Shown here piece after piece: positions 46,733-55,769 of a DNA stretch of 64,000 nucleotides. The translations under genes and the position numbers were made by a program. How positions within the stretch are numbered: position 1 is the stretch's first letter; each line of letters begins with the position of its first letter. Under the pieces are notes generated by a model. The model made no database searches. It was not told the origin of the DNA and saw only the letters and a list, made by a program, of their open reading frames with translations. This DNA is from Cognaticolwellia aestuarii (GTDB taxonomy: Bacteria; Pseudomonadota; Gammaproteobacteria; Enterobacterales; Alteromonadaceae): assembly GCF_002000025.1 (NCBI RefSeq), contig NZ_MUZV01000004.1, positions 124,001 to 188,000 of the forward strand, written 5' to 3'.

Positions 46733-46978
46733 TTGGCATTGCTGATTGAAAACAGCTGTATTAACTGTGATATGTGCGATCCGGAGTGTCCCAATGAAGC
46801 TATTTCAATGGGCGATGATGTCTATGAAATTGATGTCGAAAAATGCACAGAATGTGTTGGCCATTATGACAAACCAACCTGTGTCTCGGTTTGCCCGATC
46901 GATTGTATTAAACCTGATCCTAACAAGGTAGAAGATGAAGAGACCTTATTAGCTAAATTTCTCCGCATGCATGGCTAA
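46733..46978 (+). CDS. yfhL: YfhL family 4Fe-4S dicluster ferredoxin
   Basis: Small 81-residue electron carrier with two cubane clusters. The TTG start gives MALLIENSCINCDMCDPECP, closely matching E. coli YfhL (MALLI…CINCDMCEPECP). Cysteines fall in CINCDMCDPECP and in KCTECVGHYDKPTCVSVCP, the Alv-type spacing with the long insert between the second-cluster cysteines. It lies two bases after trhP, unlike E. coli where yfhL and yegQ are apart, which supports a shared job in tRNA hydroxylation (YfhL as electron donor is my inference). A terminator follows. Confidence 0.93.
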   Translation: MALLIENSCINCDMCDPECPNEAISMGDDVYEIDVEKCTECVGHYDKPTCVSVCPIDCIKPDPNKVEDEETLLAKFLRMHG

Positions 46979-47023
46979 AAACTGCAGTTAATAATTGCTG
47001 ATAGCCAATTCATTAACAAAATA

Positions 47024-47053
47024 CAAAAAGGAGACTATTTCGTCTCCTTTTTG
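47024..47053. terminator. Bidirectional terminator between yfhL and thyA
   Basis: CAAAAAGGAGAC and GTCTCCTTTTTG form a 12-bp stem around a six-base loop, with U-runs in both directions, between two convergent genes. Confidence 0.92.
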
Positions 47054-47081
47054 CTATTCACCACGCCATACTATTAAAATA

Positions 47082-47915
47082 TCACACTGAAATAGGTGCT
47101 TTTATATGAGGATGAGCCTGATAGTTTTGTAATTCAAAATCTTCAAAGGTGAAATCAAAAATGCTTTTCACCTCTGGATTAATCCACATATTTGGCAAGG
47201 GTAAAGGTTCACGAGATAATTGCTCGTCAACTTGTTCAAGGTGATTCAAGTATAAATGTGCGTCACCAAAAGTATGAACAAAGTCACCTAACGCTAAATC
47301 ACAAACTTGTGCGATCATCATTGTAAACAACGCATAACTAGCAATATTAAATGGCACACCAAGGAAAATATCAGCACTGCGTTGATACAACTGGCAGCTT
47401 AACTTACCATTTAAAACATAAAACTGAAATAGAGTATGACATGGTGGTAAAGCTTGCTTACCTACTGCTGCATTAGCCTTAGGACTTATCGATGTATCGG
47501 GTAATAATGCAGGGTTCCAAGCAGTAATAATATGTCGACGTGAGTCTGGATTATTTTTCAGATCATCAATTAACTGTGCTAATTGATCAATTGTTTCACC
47601 ATTTTGTGCTGGCCAATTACGCCATTGTACGCCGTAAACAGGCCCTAAATCGCCATCTTCAGTTGCCCAGTCATCCCAAATTTTTACACCATTTTGCTTT
47701 AAATAAGCGATATTAGACTCACCTTTAATAAACCATAATAACTCATGAATAATGGATTTAAGGTGACACTTTTTTGTCGTGACTAATGGAAAACCTTTAG
47801 CAAGATCAAAACGCATTTGATGACCAAATATACTTTTAGTGCCCGTACCGGTACGATCCGATTTTTCAACACCTTCATCTCTGACATGACGCATTAGGTC
47901 AAGATATGCTTTCAC
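47082..47915 (-). CDS. thyA: Thymidylate synthase ThyA
   Basis: Methylates dUMP to dTMP using methylene-tetrahydrofolate. The 277-residue protein shows [17 protein letters not shown] at the start, the catalytic cysteine in [12 protein letters not shown] (Cys159), the arginine pair DSRRHII and the dUMP-binding [19 protein letters not shown] (in parts: [19 protein letters not shown]). It is 13 residues longer than E. coli ThyA because of an insert just before the catalytic cysteine (about 139-153). GTG start at 47915, with GGAAG five bases upstream. Confidence 0.97.
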   Translation of the reverse strand: MKAYLDLMRHVRDEGVEKSDRTGTGTKSIFGHQMRFDLAKGFPLVTTKKCHLKSIIHELLWFIKGESNIAYLKQNGVKIWDDWATEDGDLGPVYGVQWRNWPAQNGETIDQLAQLIDDLKNNPDSRRHIITAWNPALLPDTSISPKANAAVGKQALPPCHTLFQFYVLNGKLSCQLYQRSADIFLGVPFNIASYALFTMMIAQVCDLALGDFVHTFGDAHLYLNHLEQVDEQLSREPLPLPNMWINPEVKSIFDFTFEDFELQNYQAHPHIKAPISV

Positions 47916-47994
47916 TAGGACTTCCTTTACTATTATTGATGATAACCGCTATATTGTGCCAAATGTCTTGCTGCAATTACAGAGAATTTAGCTT

Positions 47995-48789
47995 TTAGTA
48001 GCACATCATTTTAATCGCTACGAGCATCAAGAAAACAGCAAAGCCTTTTTTCAAATACCTTAAAGGTAATTTAGCCCCCGCTTTTACACCTAATGGTGCA
48101 AATAATGATGAGGTTGAAACAATGCCCAATAATGCCGGCAAGTATATATACCCGATACTCCATTCAGGCAACTCAGTGCGCCCAAAACCTATAATGACAT
48201 AACCTAAGGCTCCAAATAATGCGACAATAATACCACTAGCAGTAGCTACGCCGATAGCTTGGCGCATAGATAATGAACAATACATTAAAATGGGAACCAA
48301 AATCGCCCCTCCAGCAATGCCCATTAAACTTGCAAGTACTCCTGTAAAAATCCCAATAAATTGCAGTGTCCAATTAGTTGGTAGTGCAACACTACGCTCT
48401 ATTTTTATCGATAAAAGCATGTATGCGGCTAAAATAAGTACTGCACTTGCAAACAAGATGGTAAGCGCTTTTAATGATAACAATCCTGCGATAACAGCAC
48501 CTAGCATAGCCCCTAAGGCGACAGAAAACGCTAATCGTTTTGCTATTGGCCAAGGAATATTGCCATTTTTATGATGAGCAAATGCGGCAGAAGAGGAAGT
48601 AAAAATAATCGATGCTAACGATGTTGCCAACGCCATAGGAAAGGCAAGCTCAGCACTAATGCCAAGTAAAGGTAATAAATAAACCAACACTGGCACAATG
48701 ATCAGCCCTCCACCAATCCCGAGTAAGCCAGCAAAAAAGCCTACTATCGCCCCCATTATCGCACATGCGAAAAAAACACTAATAAACAT
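47995..48789 (-). CDS. TSUP (TauE/SafE) family membrane transporter
   Basis: A 264-residue inner-membrane protein with eight or so hydrophobic segments. The two internal repeats have AGLLGIGGGLIIVPVLVYL near the N-terminus and ASLMGIAGGAILVPILMY in the second half, the glycine-rich signature of TauE/SafE transporters. The substrate is unknown, presumably an oxidised sulfur compound or organic anion. In many gammaproteobacteria lgt lies between ptsP and thyA; here only this transporter does. It is only distantly related to the TSUP protein at 2954-3736. Confidence 0.9.
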   Translation of the reverse strand: MFISVFFACAIMGAIVGFFAGLLGIGGGLIIVPVLVYLLPLLGISAELAFPMALATSLASIIFTSSSAAFAHHKNGNIPWPIAKRLAFSVALGAMLGAVIAGLLSLKALTILFASAVLILAAYMLLSIKIERSVALPTNWTLQFIGIFTGVLASLMGIAGGAILVPILMYCSLSMRQAIGVATASGIIVALFGALGYVIIGFGRTELPEWSIGYIYLPALLGIVSTSSLFAPLGVKAGAKLPLRYLKKGFAVFLMLVAIKMMCY

Positions 48790-48833
48790 GGTAATTACTT
48801 AAAAAATAAACGCTTAAGATGGCTAAACAATCC

Positions 48834-51110
48834 TTACTGTGATCTTGCATGAACAAAGTCTCCTAAGCCTAATTCAACTAACTGTTCATGCATATAACTA
48901 TGCACACTCATGGTGTTTTTTAGGCTTAACACATTAGCTAAAATTTTCTGTAATTTTTGATACTCAACATGCCGTATTACCCATTTAACTTTAGCAATAC
49001 TATGCGCACTCATACTCAGTTTTTTATAGCCCATAGCCATCAATAATAAAGCACCTGTTGCTTCATTAGCTAATTCACCACAAATACTTAACGGCATATT
49101 TCGTTTATGGCTGATTTGCGCAATGTACTGTAATGCCCGTAAAACAGCGGGGTGATAAAAGTCATACAAACTGGCAACCCGACTATTATTACGATCAACC
49201 GCGAGTAAATACTGCGTTAAATCATTGCTACCAACGGAGAAAAAATCGACTTTATCCGCTAAATCTTCTAACTGAAAAATAACACTAGGTACTTCAATCA
49301 TCACACCAATTTTTGGCCTAGTTAGCGTTTCACGTTCATGGCTAGGTAGTTCAGCACTTAATTCATAATAGGCTTGGTTAATCAGCCTAATCGCTTCATC
49401 TACCTCGGTAATACTCGAGATCATTGGCAACATAATAGCTAAATTGCCCAAACCGTAGTTTGCCCTTAACATTGCACGAATTTGTACTAAAAATATCTCA
49501 GGGTGATCTAAAGTAATACGAATTCCACGCCAGCCGAGAAAAGGGTTAGCTTCAATAATAGGAAAATAAGGTAACGACTTATCTCCACCTACATCTAAGG
49601 TGCGCATGGTAACCGGTTTACCCGAAAAAGACGCTAGCACCTGTCGGTATAATGCTGTTTGTTCTAACTCAGAAGGAAAACAGCTACGATTCATAAAGGG
49701 AATTTCAGTGCGATACAATCCAACACCATCTGCCCCAACATTTTGAGAATATTCGAAACCCGATGACAAGCCGGCATTAACTAATAAGCTCATACTATGA
49801 CCATCTTTTGTTAGCGCCGGTAAGTGCTCAACTTCTTTGACTTGTGCTTGTAGTTGATATTCTGCCGCTAATATATGCTGATATTCAGTAATTAACGCTT
49901 CACCCGGTGTCACATAAAGTTGATACGCATAACCATCTAAAATAGCATGTTTTTGATGTAGCTGACGAATAGCTAAATATTCAACCCCCATAATCGCAGG
50001 AATGTTCAATGCTTTCGCTAAAATGGCTGTATGTGAATTATTAGAGCCGGTTAATGAAACAATACCTAATAACCCCAGGTGCTGATGTTCTGCTAACATT
50101 GCTGCACTGACATCTTCGGCAACTAAAATAAACTTTTCAGGTAAGTGTTGATCGTGGTCCGCTAAGTTTTGAATGTTGTTGAGTAAACGATTACCTAAGT
50201 CTTTGATATCGTAGGCACGCTCACGGAGATATTCATCATCTAAGGCTTCAAACTTTACAACATAACTATCAACAATCAACTTTAATGCACTTTCCGCATT
50301 CCAGCCTTGATTTATTTTAGCAATAACTTCAATTTTAAAATTATCACTGGCCAAAAGCTGCTTATAAACATCGAAAATATCAAGGCTACTATCTGAAATT
50401 ATTTTTTTCAGTTTTTCGCTCATTTGTGAAAATTCAGCAAAAGTTCGAATAACCGCATTATCAAAAATAACTCGCTGCTGTGTAATATCACCTTCTTTAG
50501 TAAGCGCAATCGTCGTCAAATCAGCTTTTGGATGCACCACAATCATCTGCCCTATAGCAACGCCAGGAGCGCCACCTATGCCCTTATGATACTTACCAAT
50601 ACTTTGTTTACCATGATATTCAAGTAAACCTTGTGCTTCGACATTGACTAAAGCATTTGCCAGTTGTGCAGATAAGGTCACCAAAAATGCTTCTTCATTT
50701 TCAGTAAAAATCCGTGCATTTTCTTGTTGAACGGTGAGTATTCCCAGCACTTTACGCTGATGAATAATTGGTGTGCCTAAAAAAGCCTGAAAGTGATCTT
50801 CTTGTACCTCGGGGGCATGGATAAAGTCAGGGTGTTGTTGCGCATTAGCAATATTAATCGGCTCTTCTCGTTGCCCAACAAGACCAATAAGCCCTTCAGT
50901 AAAGCCAATACTCGTTCGGCCAAAAGCATCCTGTGCTAAGCCATTAGATGCCATTAACAAGAAGTGTTGTTTTTGATGATCAGCTAAGTATACCGAACAA
51001 CATTGGGTAGCTAGCGCTTCTTTCACCTGGCTAACCAAGTGCATTAAAGCTTGATCAAGTTCAGATGCTTGGCTAAATTCTAAGACAATTCGGCGTAAAG
51101 TCGTAAGCAT
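48834..51110 (-). CDS. ptsP: Phosphoenolpyruvate-protein phosphotransferase PtsP (EI-Ntr)
   Basis: First enzyme of the nitrogen phosphotransferase system, which passes phosphate from PEP to NPr and EIIA-Ntr. The 758-residue protein has an N-terminal GAF domain (about 15-155), the PTS EI N-terminal domain, the phosphohistidine domain with the active His in GSNNSHTAILAKALNIPAIMG (in parts: GSNNSHTAILAKAL, NIPAIMG), and the PEP-binding TIM barrel (GADGVGLYRTEIPFM, DVGGDKSLPYFP, LGWRGIRITL, EVPSVIFQL). The GAF domain separates it from sugar-system PtsI and, in E. coli, senses glutamine. Confidence 0.97.
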   Translation of the reverse strand: MLTTLRRIVLEFSQASELDQALMHLVSQVKEALATQCCSVYLADHQKQHFLLMASNGLAQDAFGRTSIGFTEGLIGLVGQREEPINIANAQQHPDFIHAPEVQEDHFQAFLGTPIIHQRKVLGILTVQQENARIFTENEEAFLVTLSAQLANALVNVEAQGLLEYHGKQSIGKYHKGIGGAPGVAIGQMIVVHPKADLTTIALTKEGDITQQRVIFDNAVIRTFAEFSQMSEKLKKIISDSSLDIFDVYKQLLASDNFKIEVIAKINQGWNAESALKLIVDSYVVKFEALDDEYLRERAYDIKDLGNRLLNNIQNLADHDQHLPEKFILVAEDVSAAMLAEHQHLGLLGIVSLTGSNNSHTAILAKALNIPAIMGVEYLAIRQLHQKHAILDGYAYQLYVTPGEALITEYQHILAAEYQLQAQVKEVEHLPALTKDGHSMSLLVNAGLSSGFEYSQNVGADGVGLYRTEIPFMNRSCFPSELEQTALYRQVLASFSGKPVTMRTLDVGGDKSLPYFPIIEANPFLGWRGIRITLDHPEIFLVQIRAMLRANYGLGNLAIMLPMISSITEVDEAIRLINQAYYELSAELPSHERETLTRPKIGVMIEVPSVIFQLEDLADKVDFFSVGSNDLTQYLLAVDRNNSRVASLYDFYHPAVLRALQYIAQISHKRNMPLSICGELANEATGALLLMAMGYKKLSMSAHSIAKVKWVIRHVEYQKLQKILANVLSLKNTMSVHSYMHEQLVELGLGDFVHARSQ

Positions 51111-51179
51111 TATAATCCCTATAATTAAGTTATTTACTGTACATTTAACAATGCAGGCTATGTAAAGCTGTTAGGATTT

Positions 51180-51300
51180 GTTGATCTTTGAGTTTATAGC
51201 ACAGGAAGCTAAAGCTGAGCATCACGACATAATATAACGCTCATTTCGCTTTGTTAACTCAAAAATCACCTTATAGCAAAGGCTAAAGTAAAAGATCAAC
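51180..51300. repeat. Inverted-repeat element, about 120 bp
   Basis: GTTGATCTTTGAGTTTA (51180-51196) is matched in inverted orientation by TAAAGTAAAAGATCAAC (51284-51300), with the outer ten bases pairing perfectly. Short complementary patches occur inside. It could be another small MITE-like repeat or a decayed copy of one; no second copy in the window. Confidence 0.4.
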
Positions 51301-51423
51301 AGCCCTAGTAAACTAAGCTGATCTGCTGATAGTATTAGAATCGGTTATGTCATCCATGTTCATAACGCTAATATTGATATAAGGGTATTACTTAAATAGG
51401 TGTTTAGGCAATAAATTTAAACT

Positions 51424-51449
51424 AAATAGCTCACCGAAGTGAGCTATTT
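51424..51449 (-). terminator. Terminator after rppH
   Basis: AAATAGCTCAC and GTGAGCTATTT form an 11-bp stem. On the minus strand the loop is TTCG, a very stable tetraloop. It lies 34 bp after the rppH stop. Confidence 0.75.
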
Positions 51450-51482
51450 TACAAGACATAATAATAATCTAAAGTACCATCG

Positions 51483-51989
51483 TTAAGCACGTCGTCTTCG
51501 ACGTTCTTGGCGATAACTTGGCATTGCTGCTAAAGCAAATTCCTTCATCACCTTACGATAAACTTCACGTTTAAATGACACAACCTGTCTTACTGGATAC
51601 CAGTAAGACACCCAACGCCAGTCGTCAAATTCAGGATGATTTGAATGTAACAAATCAACTGCTGACTCTGGTGCCGTCAATTTCAGTAAAAACCATTTCT
51701 GCTTTTGACCAATACAAACCGGCAAGCTTTCGTGTCTAATTAACCTTTTTGGTAATTTATATCTTAACCAATGCTTAGTGGTAGCCACAATTTTAACATG
51801 CTCAGGTTTTAAACCGACTTCTTCGTCTAATTCCCGATACATAGTTTGTTCTGCGGATTCACCCTCATCAACGCCACCTTGTGGATATTGCCAAGAATGC
51901 TGACCAAAACGCCTTGCCCAAAATACTTGTCCCCTATCATTGATTATTACTATGCCGACATTGGCTCGATAGCCTTCGGCATCTATCAA
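51483..51989 (-). CDS. rppH: RNA pyrophosphohydrolase RppH
   Basis: Nudix enzyme that removes pyrophosphate from the 5' end of mRNA and so triggers RNase E decay. I chose the TTG complementary to 51987-51989: it gives (M)[14 protein letters not shown], colinear with E. coli RppH (MIDDDGYRPNVGIVI), and has AGGAG five bases upstream. An ATG six codons upstream lacks that spacing. The 168-residue product has [37 protein letters not shown] (in parts: [36 protein letters not shown]), which contains the full Nudix box. The basic tail ends RQERRRRRA. Confidence 0.95.
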   Translation of the reverse strand: MIDAEGYRANVGIVIINDRGQVFWARRFGQHSWQYPQGGVDEGESAEQTMYRELDEEVGLKPEHVKIVATTKHWLRYKLPKRLIRHESLPVCIGQKQKWFLLKLTAPESAVDLLHSNHPEFDDWRWVSYWYPVRQVVSFKREVYRKVMKEFALAAMPSYRQERRRRRA

Positions 51990-52194
51990 AGGAACTCCTG
52001 ACAGCATTAAATAATGCTTTGATTCTTCCACACTCTGCTGTTTTGGGCAAATACTTATTAACAGAAATATTGCGAATATGCGCTTGTTTGCTATTAACAT
52101 TGTCGAGTTTCCCAATAACAAAAAATAATTGCCTTGCTCAAAACCTTATTGCTGATTGATAATAAGCTAAATAAAATTGATTGAAGGGTCAACG

Positions 52195-52869
52195 TTGAGT
52201 ACCACAATACCGAAAAGCGAAGCTGAGTTATTAGCACGAGCACAAAATCTTGCCGGTATGACCCTTGGCGAAATTGCAGCGTCAATGAATATTGCCGTGC
52301 CTAAAGACCTCAAACGAGAAAAAGGCTGGATAGGATTATTATTAGAGCAAGTTCTTGGCGCAAGTGCTGGCTCTCGCCCAGAGCCCGACTTCCCGCATTT
52401 AGGTATTGAGCTCAAATCATTACCCATTAACTACCAAGGCAAACCTTTAGAAACCACGTTTGTTTGTGTTGCACCACTTACCGGTTTAGTTGGTGCTAGC
52501 TGGCAAACTAGTCATATCCGTAATAAATTAGCCCGTGTATTGTGGATACCCGTGGTGTCTGAACGCAATATCCCTGTAGCTGAACGTATAGTAGGTAGTG
52601 CTTTTATTTGGTCGCCATCACCAGAAGAAGAGCATTTACTTGCTTTAGACTGGCAAGAGCTAACGGATATGATCGTACTTGGTGAAGTGGAAAATATTCA
52701 CGGTCGCCATGGACAAGTTTTACAGTTACGTCCTAAAGCAGCTAACAGCCAGGCAAAAACTCAAGCATTTAACCGTCATGGCCAACCCTTTATGACATTA
52801 CCACGCGGTTTTTATTTAAAAACAAGTTTTACACAAGCCTTATTAAACAAATATTTACGCATAAATTAG
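52195..52869 (+). CDS. mutH: DNA mismatch repair endonuclease MutH
   Basis: Sequence- and methylation-specific nickase that cuts the new strand at hemimethylated GATC sites in MutS/MutL repair. The TTG start at 52195, preceded by GAAGGG at the right distance, gives 224 residues; an earlier TTG at 52177 would add six residues and lacks a ribosome site. The catalytic triad Asp65-Glu72-Lys74 is in [42 protein letters not shown] and TLPRGFYLK match E. coli MutH. Divergent from rppH, as in E. coli. Its presence implies Dam methylation. Confidence 0.96.
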   Translation: MSTTIPKSEAELLARAQNLAGMTLGEIAASMNIAVPKDLKREKGWIGLLLEQVLGASAGSRPEPDFPHLGIELKSLPINYQGKPLETTFVCVAPLTGLVGASWQTSHIRNKLARVLWIPVVSERNIPVAERIVGSAFIWSPSPEEEHLLALDWQELTDMIVLGEVENIHGRHGQVLQLRPKAANSQAKTQAFNRHGQPFMTLPRGFYLKTSFTQALLNKYLRIN

Positions 52870-52999
52870 TGATAGACCCCAACATTAAAAACATTGTGCT
52901 AACTAGATTATATAAAAATATAATCATCTAATCGTAGATAAAATTTTCTAAGCACGCTATAAATTACTTAACATTAACATTTGATATTGTTTTTCTTAT

Positions 53000-54436
53000 A
53001 TGAAGTTTGGTAATAAGTTTGATCGTTACATTGCAGCTATATTTTTCGTTACTATTGTCACGATTATCCTCGCCTCTTATTTAACCTTAAAAGATGTAAT
53101 AAATACACATAACAAACAAGTACAAAGTGCAATAACGCCGCTATTTTCCTTAATCACCAGCGAAATACTTCGCCCATTAGGTGTCGCAAATTATATGGCT
53201 CACAATCAATTTATTATTGACTATGCTAGCCAAGAAGCAATAGAAAAAGACTACCTAGTAGCTTACCTTCGTAAAATTTCTGAATCATATAATATGGTGG
53301 CTTTTATAGCTTTAGAGAAGCATAACGTTATGCTCGACTCTAATGCTAAAGAATCAACACTACAGAGTGAAGACACTGAATGGTTTCATCGTCTAAAAGG
53401 CCTACCCGGCAATCAATTTAGCGATATTGGTAACACACAAAACCCACATTTATATTTTGATAATAGAATTTTTAATCATCAAGAAGAATTTATTGGCTTT
53501 ACGGGCGTAGGTATAGACCTAAATTATTTTGCCAGTAAGTTTCAAGAGTATAATAACCGCTTTGGCTTTGAACTCTTTTTTATTGATGAAAATAATGTTG
53601 TTACTTTATCATCAAATTACATTATGAAATCAGAAAGCTTCCATCGCAAAGGCTTGATCACTAGGCTAAATGACTTACCTTGGTACCAATCACTGATCAA
53701 AAATAATCAAGCTGATGCTAACTTAAGCTCAGAAGTCATGTATACCACCGAAGAAGGTTTGCTTATATCTCAAATGCCAATTCAAGAGCTTAATTGGCGT
53801 ATGTTTATTGTTTCGCCACCGGCAGCAGATCAAAATGAATATTGGAAAATATTTATTGGTCGATTTTTACTATTTTTCTTTATCGCTATTATTTTTTACT
53901 TAATACTTTTAAACAGTATTAAGTATTTTAAATCACGTTTAATTAAGCACTCAGAAACAGATTTTCTGACCCAACTACCTAACCGAAGTCATGTTCACTG
54001 GCGCTTTGATGATTTAGCCGAAACCAATACCAACCTCTGTGTCGTTTTAGCTGATATTGATAACTTTAAACGTATAAATGATACTTACGGCCATTTAGTT
54101 GGCGATGATGTTCTACGTATTATTTCTCAGCAACTGTCACAAGCTTTACGTAAAATAGATATTGTTGGACGCTGGGGCGGCGAAGAGTTTGTTATGCTAT
54201 TGCCAGAGACAACGGCAGAACAAGCACATACCATTGTTGAACGCATACGAGAAAACATTGCACGTATTTCTTTCCCTATTTCAACTACTAGTGGCTCATT
54301 CAGCACAACCATCAGCTTTGGTATTTGCCAATTGCCACTACACAATAAAACCATTGAAGATTATATACAGGGTGCTGACAAAGCTTTATACGAAGCTAAA
54401 AATAATGGTAGAAATCAAAGTGTAATTTTTAACTAA
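53000..54436 (+). CDS. Diguanylate cyclase with periplasmic Cache sensor
   Basis: Membrane enzyme that makes c-di-GMP from GTP. The 478-residue protein has an N-terminal helix (about 10-30), a periplasmic dCache-like sensor (about 35-280; FIGFTGVGIDLNYF is typical), a second helix (about 285-310) and a C-terminal GGDEF domain. The active-site motif is GGEEF (393-397), so catalytic function is expected. An RKID sequence at 384-387, five residues before GGEEF, is a complete RxxD inhibitory I-site, implying product feedback. No EAL domain. The ligand is unknown. Confidence 0.92.
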   Translation: MKFGNKFDRYIAAIFFVTIVTIILASYLTLKDVINTHNKQVQSAITPLFSLITSEILRPLGVANYMAHNQFIIDYASQEAIEKDYLVAYLRKISESYNMVAFIALEKHNVMLDSNAKESTLQSEDTEWFHRLKGLPGNQFSDIGNTQNPHLYFDNRIFNHQEEFIGFTGVGIDLNYFASKFQEYNNRFGFELFFIDENNVVTLSSNYIMKSESFHRKGLITRLNDLPWYQSLIKNNQADANLSSEVMYTTEEGLLISQMPIQELNWRMFIVSPPAADQNEYWKIFIGRFLLFFFIAIIFYLILLNSIKYFKSRLIKHSETDFLTQLPNRSHVHWRFDDLAETNTNLCVVLADIDNFKRINDTYGHLVGDDVLRIISQQLSQALRKIDIVGRWGGEEFVMLLPETTAEQAHTIVERIRENIARISFPISTTSGSFSTTISFGICQLPLHNKTIEDYIQGADKALYEAKNNGRNQSVIFN

Positions 54437-54449
54437 GCTGCCATACACC

Positions 54450-54485
54450 GACATTACCGTTAAAGTTAACTTTAGCGGTAATGTC
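54450..54485. terminator. Stem-loop between diguanylate cyclase and mutarotase
   Basis: A near-perfect 36-nt palindrome (arm GACATTACCGTTAAAG) sits between the convergent genes. There is no long U-run, so it may act as a bidirectional, weaker terminator or a transcript stabiliser. Confidence 0.55.
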
Positions 54486-54500
54486 ATTAAGTACCAATTA

Positions 54501-55403
54501 TTATTGAGTATATAATTTAATGGTTTGACTCATACTAACACTGCCATGACTTGCAATAGTTTGCCAATCTGTATTCGCAGCTTCTAAACAAACAAATTCA
54601 TTTTCACCTTCGCCGTGTACATCATGCATTTTTTGTGCTTCTTTTCCCGGATTCCATAGTACCCATTGCTGACAGCCTTGGCTTGTTATTTCAATTTCTC
54701 GCTGCCAGTTATGGTCAACAACCATCATACGATCGCTACTGTGATATATCCGGTCAATCGGTCCTGTGCAATGGCTTAATAACGATTGCTGTTCATTAGC
54801 ACCACTCAATTTATCATCAAAACGAGTATCATTTAACGCTGGGATTTCAATATATTTGGGGTTGCTGACACAAAGGTAACTGTGCAGAGCGCCGGTATAA
54901 TTCACCGCGTGAGCTGATAGGTTTTTCATCGTTAAATGTTGATGAAATGATTGTCCAAACACCAATGATTGATTAAGTTCAAATGCTGCCGGCCAATAAG
55001 GTGAATGGTTATCACCCGACAAAGATAAAACAATTTCAACACTTGCAGGTGTTAACTTAACATCACTGAGCTGCCATTGACTTTGTCGAGCGAAGCCATG
55101 ATTTGCCACTTTGCTGATATCGCCATTGACTAACTTTACTTCACCGCCAAACCATGGCCAGCAAAGCGGTATGCCACCACGAATAGCTTTACCTTCACTG
55201 TATTGACTATCATCACTCAGCCAAAACACTGGTTGCTCATGCTTTGGCTGCCAAGTAAGTACTTGCCCACCATATAGACTTAGCGAACCTTGACCTTGTT
55301 GATGAAAAAAGCGTAAACCTTGCAAGTCATCACTAAGTTCATAGCATTCAACTCGACCAAACTCGTTCTCTAAAATTACGCCTAATGGAAGCTTTTCTGT
55401 CAT
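54501..55403 (-). CDS. D-hexose-6-phosphate mutarotase (YeaD family)
   Basis: Aldose 1-epimerase-type enzyme that interconverts alpha and beta anomers of glucose-6-phosphate or related phosphosugars. The 300-residue protein carries the YeaD-group motifs: GGQVLTWQP, GIPLCWPWFG, VANHGFARQSQW with the catalytic histidine, ALHSYLCVSN with the second histidine, and WNPGKEAQKMHDV near the end. Single gene. Sugar phosphate specificity is assumed from family. Confidence 0.88.
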   Translation of the reverse strand: MTEKLPLGVILENEFGRVECYELSDDLQGLRFFHQQGQGSLSLYGGQVLTWQPKHEQPVFWLSDDSQYSEGKAIRGGIPLCWPWFGGEVKLVNGDISKVANHGFARQSQWQLSDVKLTPASVEIVLSLSGDNHSPYWPAAFELNQSLVFGQSFHQHLTMKNLSAHAVNYTGALHSYLCVSNPKYIEIPALNDTRFDDKLSGANEQQSLLSHCTGPIDRIYHSSDRMMVVDHNWQREIEITSQGCQQWVLWNPGKEAQKMHDVHGEGENEFVCLEAANTDWQTIASHGSVSMSQTIKLYTQ

Positions 55404-55769
55404 ATCATTCTATCTCGCAGTTACCTTGTTGCGATGGCTTAAGTACCAAGCAATATGAGTTATTTTAGGTAATTAAAGTGCTGGATGATAGCACTAAAGT
55501 ATTCATCATAACTTACAGATAACGCTAAACTAGCGTGTTTGAACTGAAAATAACTGCGGTGAAAATTCAGTACTATACATACCAGACTCAGTGAAGCAAT
55601 AATAAAATAAAAACAAAACCTTATGCGGATATCACCTAATGTGGACATAACAGAGTGCGGACATAACCGAGTTAAGGCATAGTGTTAGGATAAAACAATG
55701 CGCTAAACACGTAAAAAAAAGCCACGTAAGTACGTGGCTTCAAAGTGTTATTCGCCCATGCGACTTAGG
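55404..55769. other. Spacer between mutarotase and amidohydrolase genes
   Basis: About 370 bp. It contains the amidohydrolase terminator (55713-55740). A 62-codon minus-strand frame at 55460-55648 is AT-rich and has no support as a gene. Two near copies of GTGCGGACATAAC/ATGTGGACATAAC occur around 55640-55672. Confidence 0.5.
55713..55740 (-). terminator. Terminator after the amidohydrolase pair
   Basis: AAGCCACGTA and TACGTGGCTT form a 10-bp stem with an AG loop, and the minus-strand transcript ends in a run of eight U residues, 29 bp after the stop codon. Confidence 0.93.

Larger units (their letters stand above)
51111..51482. other. Spacer between rppH and ptsP with an inverted-repeat element
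   Basis: About 370 bp without a gene. It contains the inverted-repeat element at 51180-51300 and the rppH terminator (51424-51449). In E. coli these genes are close and co-transcribed; here they are separated. Confidence 0.55.

Noticed and set aside
55460-55648. 62-codon minus-strand frame between mutarotase and amidohydrolase
   Set aside because: AT-rich, no ribosome site, no recognisable domain.
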